NCBI GenBank assembly: GCA_037953625.1
Contig: CM075656.1
Coordinates: 71,195,001 to 71,259,000, forward strand
DNA length: 64,000 nt
Source of the DNA: Crotalaria pallida
Lineage: Eukaryota; Streptophyta; Magnoliopsida; Fabales; Fabaceae
Direction of reading: 5' to 3'
The notes under the pieces were generated by a model. It was given only the letters and a program-made list of their open reading frames with translations. It searched no databases and had not been told where the DNA came from. The stretch's first letter is position 1; each line of letters opens with the position of its first letter. The translations under genes were made by a program, and so were the position numbers. This document shows, one piece after another, positions 10,395 to 20,892 of the stretch.

Positions 10395-10888
10395 CTCCCT
10401 CAGTCCTTAATTATAAGGTCCTCTTAACATTTTTATTTTGTCCCTAATTATAAGGCCTTTTACCAATTTTCAATGAGCATTAATTATTTTTTCCCACAAA
10501 CACCCCTATTTATTTAACATTTTTTAGAATATTAAGGAAATTTCTATTATGCAACCTAATTTTGGGTTGTTGCTAAACAATCCTTTATATGAACCAAAGA
10601 TGCATTGCCACATAATGTATTGTTGTCATGTCATCTTTTAAAAAGTCAAAACTCATAAGTGTCAACCCAAAAATATGTGAGATGGCAAAGTATTATTGGT
10701 TAAACAAAAGATTGTATGACAACAACCCAAAATTAGGTTGCATGGAAGTAATGCCCAAAAATTAATAGGGGTAATTTTGAAAATACATATCAAAAGTTCA
10801 CATTTCCAATACAATTAACTAAATTATTCCACTTTCTTAATGAACGTGAAATCTCTCAAGAGAGGCTTATAATTAGGGACGAAGGTAG
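10395..10888. mobile_element. Stowaway-type MITE, family C, with nested MITE
   Basis: Begins CTCCCTCAGTCCTTAATTAT and ends with the inverted ATAATTAGGGACGAAGGTAG, with TA on both sides. It shares interior sequence with the uninterrupted copy at 53114-53381. The extra length is a separate inverted-repeat element at 10536-10756. Confidence 0.85.
10536..10756. mobile_element. Mutator-type MITE nested in a Stowaway MITE
   Basis: A 221-bp element with inverted ends: ATGCAACCTAATTTTGGGTT on the left and its complement on the right. Each end begins GG...ATT in the same way as the element at 35383. The flanks GAATATTAA and AAAAATTAA (7 of 9 matching) fit a decayed 9-bp Mutator-like duplication. No coding capacity. 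Confidence 0.7.
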
Positions 10889-11376
10889 TAATGTTTAAGA
10901 TCTTAGAAATAAGTTTTGTAAGATGAATTTACAACTATAAGAATTAGCAGTTAATTTTTCAATTTATATTAATTACTATCATAAGTCCAAGATATTTACT
11001 CTCTCGAAAATTCAAAAAAATACATTTTCCCACAGTTTTTAACCATATTTAAACTCTTAATAAGTGCCCTAAGGACACTCTTTGGCATTTTCCTATTTTC
11101 TATCTTTGTTTTCTTTAAAAAAAAATATTCTGAGGGCTTGTTAACCTAATCCATATTACAATAAACACGAGAACTAGTTACAAGATCATCACTTTTCTTT
11201 TTTCAAGAGAAAATCTATTCAAACGTATTCTCTCTGGTTTTGTTTTTAAGAAGAAAAAAAAAAGCTAATTTTACAGGTATTAAGAAAGTTAGTTGAGTAG
11301 TACATTTAATTTTCTCAAATTCATAGAAAAATTGATTATTTTAGAAAACTTACATTGAGAATAAAACAAAAATTAA

Positions 11377-11456
11377 ATGTTACAACCACTTTGTAGGGAT
11401 ATTTTAAAAATGATTATATTGAGAATAAAAAGTTTGTTAAATTTTTGCTTACATTT
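11377..11456. other. Non-coding DNA
   Basis: AT-rich with no gene. The 107-codon frame that starts here is a translation of the purine-rich element that follows. Confidence 0.4.
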
Positions 11457-12410
11457 ACACCTTGTTTGGTTCAAGAGAAATTGGGAGGAAAGATTTTTGG
11501 GAGGAGAAAATGGGAGGAAAACAACATTTTTCTCTGTTTGGGAGAGGAGAGAAAATAAGGAGAGGGAAAAAAAAGAGTGGGACCCACAACAATTTATTTT
11601 CTTCCCTAAACTGGTAAGATTTTGGGTGGAAAAGGAGAGTGAAGCTGCAAAATTACCAAAGAGGGCTTCAGTTTTGATGAAAACCCAACATTGCCCTTAA
11701 CCCTATATCTCCTCTTTTGGACTTTCTTCTTCCTTCCTTGATCTCTTCTTCTGCAACGGCTCCCAACTCAGTTCTTCTCTTCTTCGAGAAAACATATCTG
11801 CCGCCATTAAAGTGACACCCCAAAGCTTGGTTTCTTCGGGTTTTAAAAAACAATTGGCTATGGGTTTTGTTAATTTGTTGATTTATAACAATTTTAAATC
11901 AAAGTAGTAGTAACAACTACTGTAACATCATTAACGTGAAAATTGGGGCAGTAACAACATGAATAAAAATAATAGCAACACTTTATTGTTTCAATTTGGA
12001 ATAAATCATCTCTCTTATTAAAAAAGCTATTGAGTGTGTGTGTGTGTGTTTTTTTTTTAAAAAAAAAAATTGATGCAACTTTTTTTTTACATATATTTTT
12101 GAATCAAGAACTTTGATTATTTATAAAATAATTAAAGAAAAAAAATATTTGGTTATGTCTAATGAATAAGAAAAATAAAAGAGAAAAATCAAGAATATTT
12201 ATTTGTGTCATTTAAAACAAGGGCGTTTTTGACTTTTAACCATTTTATTGTTTTCTCTCTTCCCACATTTCTTCCCATTTTCTCTCATACCAAACAACCA
12301 TAAAATCTACCCATTTTCTATCCATTTTCTCACCATAATCTCTCTTCCCTATTTCTCTCTTCTCATTTTCTCTCTTCTCATTTTCTCACCATAAGGGCAT
12401 GTCATTACCA
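11457..12410. mobile_element. Non-coding TIR element with TTGTTTGGTT ends (copy 1, edges approximate)
   Basis: The left part is purine-rich (TTGTTTGGTTCAAGAGAAA, then GGGAGGA repeats). The right part is its pyrimidine-rich counterpart (TTTTCTCTC repeats, CATACCAAACAACCATAAAATC). The same arrangement recurs at 24241-24820 and 36848-37505, and a left end occurs at 63577. The GTTTGGT termini suggest a hAT- or Mutator-like MITE. A region at 11700-11860 (CTCCTCTTTTGGACTTTC onward) is not shared and has no recognised product. Confidence 0.55.
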
Positions 12411-13900
12411 ATATTCCCCCATACAATGCAATGGAATTTACTAATACTAGTTTAATTTATATGTAAACCCCAAAAGCGCAAACATACTTAAAAAGTCCGA
12501 TCCACCCAAAAAAAAAAGCATACATCATTCGACTCTAACTATAAACAAATTTAATTACTTTTACGTTTTTTAAAAAGGTTAGTTGATTATATTTAATTTT
12601 TTAAAATTTACAGCATAAAAAAAATAGATGTATTTTAGAAAAGTTGCATTAAGAATGAAACAAAAATTAAATAAGTAACAATTTTTTTATAGATGTTTTA
12701 GGAAACTAGCATTAGGAATGACATAAAATTCAAAAAAGTTGATTAATTTTGCTTATATTTTAATAAAAAAAATATGTTTTTTCTTTTTATATTTCAAACT
12801 GAAAAAAGTACATTTAAACGATTATGCAAGTTTATAAATTAAGGACACTTAATACAGCGTGGCCATATGAATTGTAATTCAATTTTGTTAGACTTTAGAG
12901 AGAGAGACTCTTTATTGTCTTTGATTAGTGTTAGTATAGATGTTGACCTAGCACTCATTATTAGAAAATCCTCCTCAAAATTATATTGATCATGTGTTTT
13001 TTGTTTGAAAATATGTTGTTCAGGTTTAATTTAGATTAAAAAAAATAATAATAAACGGTTTCGCTGTTCACGTTGGTCATACAATTTGGAAGATATTGAC
13101 CTAACACTTAACAGGAGTGTTGGGTGAAGGGTATATCTGGTTTATACCAAAATAACACATTATTTTGGAATGCAGCAGCTTGCCAGCTAGATTAGGCAAA
13201 TTCTTTTTCAATTTTTTTTTTGTTGCAACCGACATAATGATCCAGCATATTTGCTTTTTTTTTTTTTTTAACTCTGAGCCGATTTAAATAAAAAAATAAA
13301 GTAAATGAAAAACTGCTAACAAGAAGAAATAACTAAATTTCTTAAAAATTAATATATCGATCTACACCACGGTGAAACTGATATATGACTTTAGTTAATT
13401 TTGAAGGATTGTCATTTATCTTCTTAAATATGATATAAGTTTCATCAATCAAGTATATCGTTGATAAATGATTGAATATTTTAAATATGATAATATGAGT
13501 TTGATACTTGACATACTCCTATATAAAAATATTTTGTTGTTATAGGCAAACTATACTATGATAATATATAAAATGATTATTTGCTGAATTATAGTTAAAA
13601 GACACTCTTGATTAAAAAAATATATATTTTGGCAAAAAAATTTTCTTGACACTAATCTTAAAACTCTAGGATAAGAACCCAATTTTATTTTTTTTTTTAA
13701 TTTTTCTAATACAACATTTTTCTATAGAACATTTTTTCTTTTAGGTTTTATCCTCTACCAAAGTTGAGGTTGAAAAAAAATGAAATTTCATTTCAATAAT
13801 CTTATCAAGAAGGAATTCAATACAGATTGAAGAACATAAACCCGTAAAAAAAAAAAAAAGTTGCATAATCTGAATCTAGTAATTGCGGTGGGTAATGAGT
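12411..13900. other. AT-rich non-coding DNA
   Basis: No gene, RNA gene or element end recognised. Long A and T runs. Confidence 0.5.
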
Positions 13901-14857
13901 GTGTTTGGTATGACAAGCTTATAGCTTATCTAGTAGCTTTTAGCTTATTGATTTGGTCAATAAGCTACTAGAGCTGTTTGGTGAACAAAAAATAAAAGAA
14001 GCTTATAACTTTCAAAAAGGAAGCTTATAACTTTTGAAAGCTAGCTTTTAGAAAGCTACATCAGGTAGCTTTGAGAAAAAAAATAAGAGCTTTCAATAAA
14101 TCATATTTCAATTTTACACTTTTTTTATTAAATAATATTATTATTTATTCTGGCCCAAATTAATATTACCCCCCAAATTTTTTACTTTTTTCCCTCAAAC
14201 CCAAAAACCTAGAATCCTTCTATATATTCAACATCTGTACGCAACACACCAAAACCATTCATAAAGAAATCCTATATTTAACTATTGATTCAGGAGACAT
14301 AAAGGTATGTGATATTTATTTCAACATTGATCATCAAATTTCTCTTTCACTTTTTTGTTATCCTCAATTTTTATTTTTTTTATTTTGTGAATTTGGTTCA
14401 GATTGAATTTGTGTGATTTTGTGATGGTGGTGTGTCCAATCAATAGGCTAAAAGTTTTGTCCTTCTTTCGTGTCATTGTTAATAAAGATACCGTGACATT
14501 TTTATAAAAATAATAAAAATGTTTAAAGTGTAGTAGTACTTAGTAATAATTATTATGAATGTTATAATTTTTTTATCATTTATATCTATATGAATGAAGT
14601 ATATGTCTTTCTCTAGAAGCTATCAGTGTAGTATTATCGTCATTGAAACATGAATGTCAATATTAATTATTATTCTATATGTACTTTTCAGTCATTTAAC
14701 ATGTTTAAATTAGTTTCAGAGTTAGTTTTGCCAAACAGCTCTAGTTCAATAAGCTAGCTATACAGCTATAAGCTCACAGTTATAATCCCATAACTATAAG
14801 CTAGGTTCACAGCTATCTGCTATAAGCTCACAGCTATAAGTTAATTTTGCCAAACAG
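13901..14857. mobile_element. Non-coding TIR element with nested inverted ends
   Basis: The outer ends GTGTTTGGTATGACAAGCTT and the inverted AAGTTAATTTTGCCAAACA enclose a second inverted pair: CTAGAGCTGTTTGG at about 13970 and CCAAACAGCTCTAG at about 14731. Subterminal regions are full of AGCTTATAGC-type repeats. There is no coding frame. It could be a hAT-like MITE, or one copy nested in another copy of the same family. Confidence 0.6.
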
Positions 14858-15055
14858 AAGAAATGAAATCAAAAAGGTACTTCGTGGCGTCTGTTTCGGG
14901 ACCTTATTGTCCACCAACTAGACTCAGACTCCGATATGGTCAGCGGAAGCCCTTCCTGGACTCCCTCAATTCCTTGTATATTCTTACATTAACAACAACC
15001 ATTGCTCGTGGGAGAAAGAATAATCACATAAATTATTATTAGCAGGAATATAATA

Positions 15056-15327
15056 CTCCCTCCGTTCCATATTATCTGTCACTTTACCATTTTTAATTTG
15101 TTCCAAATTATTTGTCGCTTTAAGAATTTAAGGATGTATTAATTGATTTTTTCCACCTTTAACCTTGCATTTAATGTGTTGAAATATGTGAAATGGGTGA
15201 TAATTAATGTAATTTGAGGGTATTATAGTAAAGTTATTTAATAATTCTCTTGAAAATTGAAATATTAAATGACTTTCTTAATATGTGTGAAATTGCTAAA
15301 GTGACAGTTAAATTGGAACTGAGGGAG
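15056..15327. mobile_element. Stowaway-type MITE, family D
   Basis: Begins CTCCCTCCGTTCCATATTAT and ends with the inverted AATTGGAACTGAGGGAG, flanked by TA. It is 272 bp and non-coding. Confidence 0.85.
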
Positions 15328-15702
15328 TAAGAATCGATTTGTTAAATACTTTTGTGGTGAGTTAGTTTAGTATCAATTCTGGAATGTCAACGTTACTAAC
15401 TGTCATTTCTATTCCAACATAATTTTAGGGTTAGAATTGATTTTGTATCTGATAATCAAATATGAAGTATATATACTATAGTACTTCTTTTTGTAATTTT
15501 TTTTTAAAGATTATTTCTTTAAGGCAGGAGCTTATATTTGGAACCAGGTTTGATATTTGAAAATTGAAATTATTAATTCAGGCGTGCAAAGAGGAAAAAA
15601 CAAATTCCAACTCAATTGATTTAAAACAAAAATAAAGAGAGAGCTTCAAACAAAGTCAAACTACCAAATAAAAGTAACGTGTTTTTTTTTTTTTTATATA
15701 TA
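15328..15702. other. Non-coding DNA
   Basis: AT-rich sequence left of the LTR element, with no gene recognised. Confidence 0.4.
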
Positions 15703-15707
15703 CAAAT
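15703..15707. repeat. Target site duplication CAAAT (left)
   Basis: CAAAT precedes the 5' LTR and follows the 3' LTR at 20888-20892. Confidence 0.85.
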
Positions 15708-16037
15708 TGTAGGGTTAACCAATAATAAATCCTACCGATACAGGATAAACATGAGCTCTCTAGTACAGGATAAGGGTGAATAACTCATCCTTCTTATCCT
15801 CTAAGAGTCACGTCAGCCCTACTGGGCCGAACAGGCCCATAAGGCACCACAACACAACTTCTCCTATAAGTATCGCCATGCTATAGGGGCTAAGGTATGT
15901 TCTCTCATCCCTACTCTCAAGAACTACGTGTGGCTTGATCCCCTTATCACTGGGGTACGTAGGACCGGGGTCACCCTCGTCAGCTGCAACAACCACCAAA
16001 ACACATCGTGGTGGATCTATTTCTCAGATCCACTACA
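15708..16037 (+). repeat. 5' LTR (330 bp)
   Basis: Begins TGTAGGGTTAACC and ends CAGATCCACTACA. It has the same length as the 3' LTR at 20558-20887 with only a handful of substitutions, which points to a recent insertion. The minus frame of 63 codons inside it also occurs in the other LTR and is not a gene. Confidence 0.95.
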
Positions 16038-16058
16038 TTGGCGCCGTCTGTGGGGAAC
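16038..16058 (+). other. Primer binding site
   Basis: TTGGCGCCGTCTGTGGGGAA directly follows the 5' LTR. TGGCGCCGT is complementary to the 3' end of plant tRNA-Asp. This is a common plant LTR-element PBS. Confidence 0.8.
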
Positions 16059-16104
16059 GATAAACTCGGATTCCCATCCACAATTGAAAAAGAAAAAATA
16101 ATAA

Positions 16105-16860
16105 TAAAAAAAAAAGCAACGAGGTGTTGCTACTGCTCTGGATGAAGAGGCCATGTTGCGGCACCATGGCCAAGGGGTGATGCTGTCGAACCCTTCCATG
16201 GCTGCCGCGGGGACACTGAACGGCTGTGCGCCATGATCTGATGGTTCCAATCTGTGAGGCCATGACGGCTCTGCTTTGCTCTCCGCTGTCGCAACTAATT
16301 GGTGTTAACCTTCATGGCAGCGCCCCGGGGTTTGGAGCAAGACGATATTGAAACCGCCATCATCAGCAGCACAGATGGCGGCACACGTACAACGGGGCAA
16401 TCCAGCACCTTCCTCCGATCCATCGCGTCTTCGTCGCAGCCACCGTTTTCGGAAAGTGCGTCGTTTTCGGTGTAGGGCGTCGCTCCCAACAGGTGCATCG
16501 CTTCCTCTCCCTCCCTTCGCGATCGCGAGTTCTAAACCTCACCACCGCTGCACACGACGCCATCGCCTTGGTGAAGACGGGGAGCATCTCGCTCCTCTGC
16601 TGTATCCGCCGCTGCGCTGGAACCACCGCCGCCTCTGCACACGACAGCAAAGGAACCGCCGCTGTCGCCAACCACCGCGTCGTTTTCTCTCTCTCCCGCT
16701 GCGATCGAGACAGCCACCAAGTACCGTGGCCTTCGAAGTTGGCGAGCACCCCCCCCCCCCCCCCGGTTCCATGTTGCCGCCGCTGCACATGGCAACCCTG
16801 CATAGAGGGAGCAGAACCTGTCGGTGCTTAGGGTTTCAACCCTAGCGGGCCAGCAGGCCC
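16105..16860. other. GC-rich segment inside the LTR element
   Basis: Strikingly GC-rich compared with the rest of the window, with many CG dinucleotides and CCGCCGC-type runs, so several frames stay open on both strands (for example plus 16348-16845 and minus 16363-16803). The translations are Arg/Pro/Ser- or Gly-rich and low in complexity, with no domain I recognise. It could be a captured host gene leader or first exon, or untranslated element sequence. A 15-base C run lies near 16750-16764. I do not call a protein here. Confidence 0.6.
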
Positions 16861-17156
16861 AATACAATAAAAAAAAAGAGAAAGGTGTTGGCCAACCAGG
16901 CCCAAACGGATAAAAAAAAGGGCCTGCAGCCCAATAAAAATGGAAAAGGGCCTCAAACAGGCCCTAAAAAAAAAGGAGGAATGGACTTTCAGCACTCATT
17001 TGGCCCAACAACTGGGCAAATTCTTGACAAGGCATTCTTAGGGATATCAACAACGGGCCCAACAACTCCGCAACCTACTTCTAAATCAGGGAAGCTACTA
17101 CTTCTAATTTTTAATAATTGCATAAATATTTTATTGACTCACGTGACTATTAGTTA
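16861..17156. other. Short-motif repeat stretch
   Basis: The motif GGGCCT/GGCCCAA recurs about every 20-40 bases (GGCCCAATA, GGCCCAAACGG, GGGCCTGCAG, GGCCCTAAAA). The 90-codon plus frame at 16885 is rich in Lys/Gln/Gly, has no known domain, and is doubtful. Confidence 0.4.
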
Positions 17157-19275
17157 ACAGCAAAATTAAATTATGCCTTTGCTAATTTATATCATTACGT
17201 GTCACTTACTATTTTTATAGAAATATTATATATTATATAAATTGCCAATAATTATCATTATTGTGGTTATAAATTATCTACTTGGACGGCAATAACTAAT
17301 TAACTATTGTTTTCGTACATGCATACGAGGTACATGGTACGAGCTATTAGACCACCCATTTCAAAATTCTTATCAATGGACATATTATTTTCCGAGCACC
17401 ATAAATACAATCATGTCAATCAATCGGAACATGGTGATAACGGCAAAAACCCTCGCGCCAAATTTCCTTCTTTGATCTCGTCCCCGAGAATAAAGAGCCT
17501 CGTGCTCGGTTCCCCACTTCGAATATAGGTGCCAATTGCGTGCGGACCCTCGACAGCGTCCCCTATTGGTATCTCATACATTCAGAATAGCGGAAGCCAT
17601 GCACTACCTCGGGTTCATAAGACGACTACGGGAACCTCGCACCATGTTCCTTACTTAAGTCAACTGCTCGACGGAGCTCATTTGGAAAGGATTAACAGAA
17701 GACTTCAATCCAACATTCCTCACCTCAGCGAATCAGGGAAGGAATTCTCGTTCCTGTATTATTTTCCTATTTACATGGCATTTTACGTGGTTACTTTACA
17801 CACAGGCTGATTTACCTGATGCAGTACTTTTAACATGTGCTTTTAATGCTTATTCCTTATAATTTCATTACATGTCATTAATTTGATATTCCCTAATTAG
17901 GATTTTTTGTATGCATGCTGATACGTGGCATATCGTTAGCTAAATTTCTTTGCTGCGGAATGTTTTTAAATGTCTGTCTTTCGTGTCGTGATAGGATAAT
18001 AATATTTGATATACATTGCCTTTCGAATGGCATTAGGCAGTTTCCGCCAATTGTGCATTGTCATTTTTCATGGATAAGCTTTCATCATTTAATTTGTTGT
18101 CATTAAATACTCTGGCATATTTATAAATGTCATTCATTACAATTATTGAGCGTGATATACCTGAAAGCATGCTTCTTTTCATGGGCAATCTTCTCTTTGC
18201 CAATAATTTTCATTATTGCTATTTAATTGTTATACATTGTCAAATTAACGACGATTGCTAATTATTGTTCTTAAACATGTGATGTAAGGTTCAAGAAAGG
18301 ATGGTCGAACCTAACAAAATTCATGGACAGTCCCATAAAGACTAACAGGTACAAATTTGATGGTCGGAACTACCGGGTGCAATAGCCCGAGCACGATGGC
18401 CAAAAATGATTCGAGTGTTTCACGCATAACCCAAGTCAGGATTCCTATCATCCGAAAACTTGCACAAGCCGAACACATGTCTAAATCCACAAGCCCATTG
18501 TATTTACTGCTTCAATTAAATAAACGTTCTGTTATTGAATTCATTGTATCACGTACTTTTCCTCATAACCGATTAGCCACCGCTTATGACCCGAACGATT
18601 ATAAACAGCTCCAACAAGAGCTTATAACTCGTCAAGTACTCCAAAGAAGATTCCCGATTCGAACATGATTTGTTATAACAATCATCGTATACATCGCGGA
18701 TAGAGGAACCCACCTCGGCTAAAGTGTTGGAGTTCCGAGGTCTTAACACTTGAATTCTTAACAAAAGAACAAAAAGAAGCACAAAATCATAACGGATATT
18801 ATAAATATTCACTCATTTCGGATCACATCCTGACGCACTTGCCTACGATCTCGGTTGGCCGACCAGATCGGCGTGGCTACAAGTAAAAACGGAAATTGCT
18901 ACCTCGATAACTTGGCCATCGGCCAAATATGTCCCAGGATCGATGAATGCACCTCGGCCAAGGTAGTCATTCCGACAGCATCCCCCGTAGACGTTACGAT
19001 CCAATTAATGATATTACTTTTAACACACCCCGATAAGAGAGGTGTATGAATCTCCGAATCACGATACTCTTCCGAGTAAAAGACCTTGGCTGCGAACATT
19101 CTTTTACGTCACCACCAAGCCTCAGAAAAGAACGACTGATCGACCCAAAAGGGCTCTAAACTCGGCAGAGTCTCTATGACTCTTCCCGAGCTGGGGGGCT
19201 TGTGTCGTGGACCGGACTCCGGTCTGACCTACACTCATAACTTCATCACCCTCATATCGGAGCATCCCCAAATCC
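17157..19275. other. Unassigned interior of the LTR element
   Basis: More balanced base composition than the flanking genome, with scattered plus-strand frames of 60-103 codons (17307, 17529, 18357, 18855). No motif of gag, protease, integrase or RT is recognisable. It may be a remnant of a decayed polyprotein or captured DNA. The end of the stretch, 19050-19205, is a diverged direct repeat of 20435-20557. Confidence 0.4.
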
Positions 19276-19289
19276 ATTCTGGAACTCCC

Positions 19290-20395
19290 CCCGCGGGAAC
19301 TCGGTTCGAGATGAGCCTCACCGAGCTTGCACTCGGTTCGAGATGTTCCTCACCGAGCTTGCACTCGGTTCGAGATGAGCCTCACCAAGCTTGTGGCGAA
19401 TCCCCCCGCCGGAACTCGGTTCGAGATGAGCCTCACCGAGCTTGCACTCGGTTCGAGATGAGCCTCACCGAGCTTGGACTCGGTTCGAGATGTTCCTCAC
19501 CGAGCTTGCACTCGGTTCGAGATGTTCCTCACCGAGCTTGCACTCGGTTCGAGATGAGCCTCACCGAGCTTGTGGCGAATCCCCCCGCCGGAACTCGGTT
19601 CGAGATGAGCCTCACCGAGCTTGCACTCGGTTCGAGATGTTCCTCACCGAGCTTGCACTCGGTTCGAGATGAGCCTCACCAAGCTTGTGGCGAATCCCCC
19701 CGCCGGAACTCGGTTCGAGATGAGCCTCACCGAGCTTGCACTCGGTTCGAGATGAGCCTCACCGAGCTTGTGGCGAATCCCCCCGCCGGAACTCGGTTCG
19801 AGATGAGCCTCACCGAGCTTGCACTCGGTTCGAGATGTTCCTCACCGAGCTTGCACTCGGTTCGAGATGTTCCTCACCGAGCTTGCACTCGGTTCGAGAT
19901 GAGCCTCACCAAGCTTGTGGCGAATCCCCCCCGCCGGAACTCGGTTCGAGATGAGCCTCACCGAGCTTGCACTCGGTTCGAGATGTTCCTCACCGAGCTT
20001 GCACTCAGTTCGAGATGTTCCTCACCGAGCTTGCACTCGGTTCGAGATGAGCCTCACCGAGCTTGTGGCGAATCCCCCCGCCGGAACTCGGTTCGAGATG
20101 AGCCTCACCGAGCTTGCACTCGGTTCGAGATGTTCCTCACCGAGCTTGCACTCGGTACGAGATGAGCCTCACCGAGCTTGGACTCGGTTCGAGATGTTCC
20201 TCACCGAGCTTGCACTCGGTTCGAGATGAGCCTCACCGAGCTTGTGGCGAATCCCCCCGCCGGAACTCGGTTCGAGATGAGCCTCACCGAGCTTGCACTC
20301 GGTTCGAGATGTTCCTCACCGAGCTTGCACTCGGTTCGAGATGAGCCTCACCGAGCTTGTGGCGAATCCCCCCGCCGGAACTCGGTTCGAGATCG
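19290..20395. repeat. 32-bp tandem array with higher-order units
   Basis: About thirty copies of a 32-bp monomer whose core is ACTCGGTTCGAGATG(AGC/TTC)CTCACCGAGCTTG. Every two to five monomers a spacer GTGGCGAATCCCCCCGCCGG appears (about eight times). ACCGAG-CTTGCA-CTCGGT across monomer junctions is a perfect 6-bp inverted repeat with a 6-base loop, so transcripts could form a row of small hairpins. Because 32 is not a multiple of three, translation rotates through three frames. The apparent 329-codon plus frame at 19176-20165 and its shadows are products of the array and should not be called genes. Confidence 0.92.
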
Positions 20396-20544
20396 GGGTA
20401 CTCTTTCAGTTTCATCATCCGAGCACAAAAAAGCAGTATCAACCATCCGCAACACTCTTCCGAGCGGAAGACCACGCCTGCAAACATTGTTTTATGTTAC
20501 CACCAACTCTCAGAAGCTCAGCACAAGCTCTTTGAGCCTATACG

Positions 20545-20557
20545 AGCTTGGGGGGCT
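20545..20557 (+). other. Polypurine tract-like sequence
   Basis: AGCTTGGGGGGCT lies directly before the 3' LTR and is the best PPT candidate. A near copy (GAGCTGGGGGGCTTGTG) occurs at 19188-19204 upstream of the array. Confidence 0.6.
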
Positions 20558-20887
20558 TGTAGGGTTAACCAATAATAAATCCTACCGATACAAGATAAAC
20601 ATGAGCTCTCTAGTACAGGATAAGGGTGAATAACTCATCCTTCTTATCCTCTAAGAGCCACGTCAGCCGTACTGGGCCGAACAGGCCAATAAGGCACCAC
20701 AACACAACTTCTCCTATAAGTATCGCCATGCTATAGGGGCTAAGGTATGTTCTCTCATCCCTACTCTCAAGAACTACGTGTGGCTTGATCCCCTTATCAC
20801 TGGGGTATGTAGGACCGGGGTCACCCTCGTCAGCTGCAACAACCACCAAAACACATCGTGGTGGATCTATTTCTCAGATCCACTATA
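20558..20887 (+). repeat. 3' LTR (330 bp)
   Basis: Pairs with 15708-16037. The terminal CA has changed to TA (CCACTATA) and CAAAT follows. Confidence 0.95.
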
Positions 20888-20892
20888 CAAAT

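Larger units (their letters stand above)
15708..20887 (+). mobile_element. Non-autonomous LTR retrotransposon carrying a 32-bp repeat array (LARD-like)
   Basis: A 5180-bp element with two 330-bp LTRs, perfect CAAAT duplications, a PBS beginning TGGCGCCGTCTGTGGGGA (tRNA-Asp-like at its first bases) and a GGGGGG-containing polypurine stretch before the 3' LTR. No gag, integrase or RT motif was found in any frame. The interior consists of a GC-rich segment (16105-16860), an unassigned degenerate stretch (17157-19275), and a tandem array (19290-20395). The LTR length and missing coding region suggest a LARD-like derivative, mobilised by an unseen autonomous partner. Confidence 0.9.

Noticed and set aside
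16348..16867. Overlapping 80-165 codon frames on both strands
   Set aside because: GC-rich sequence has few stop codons; products are low-complexity Arg/Pro/Gly-rich and have no recognisable domain.
19176..20633. Long plus-strand open frames of up to 329 codons
   Set aside because: They are translations of a 32-bp tandem repeat that rotates through three frames; no domain and no start context.
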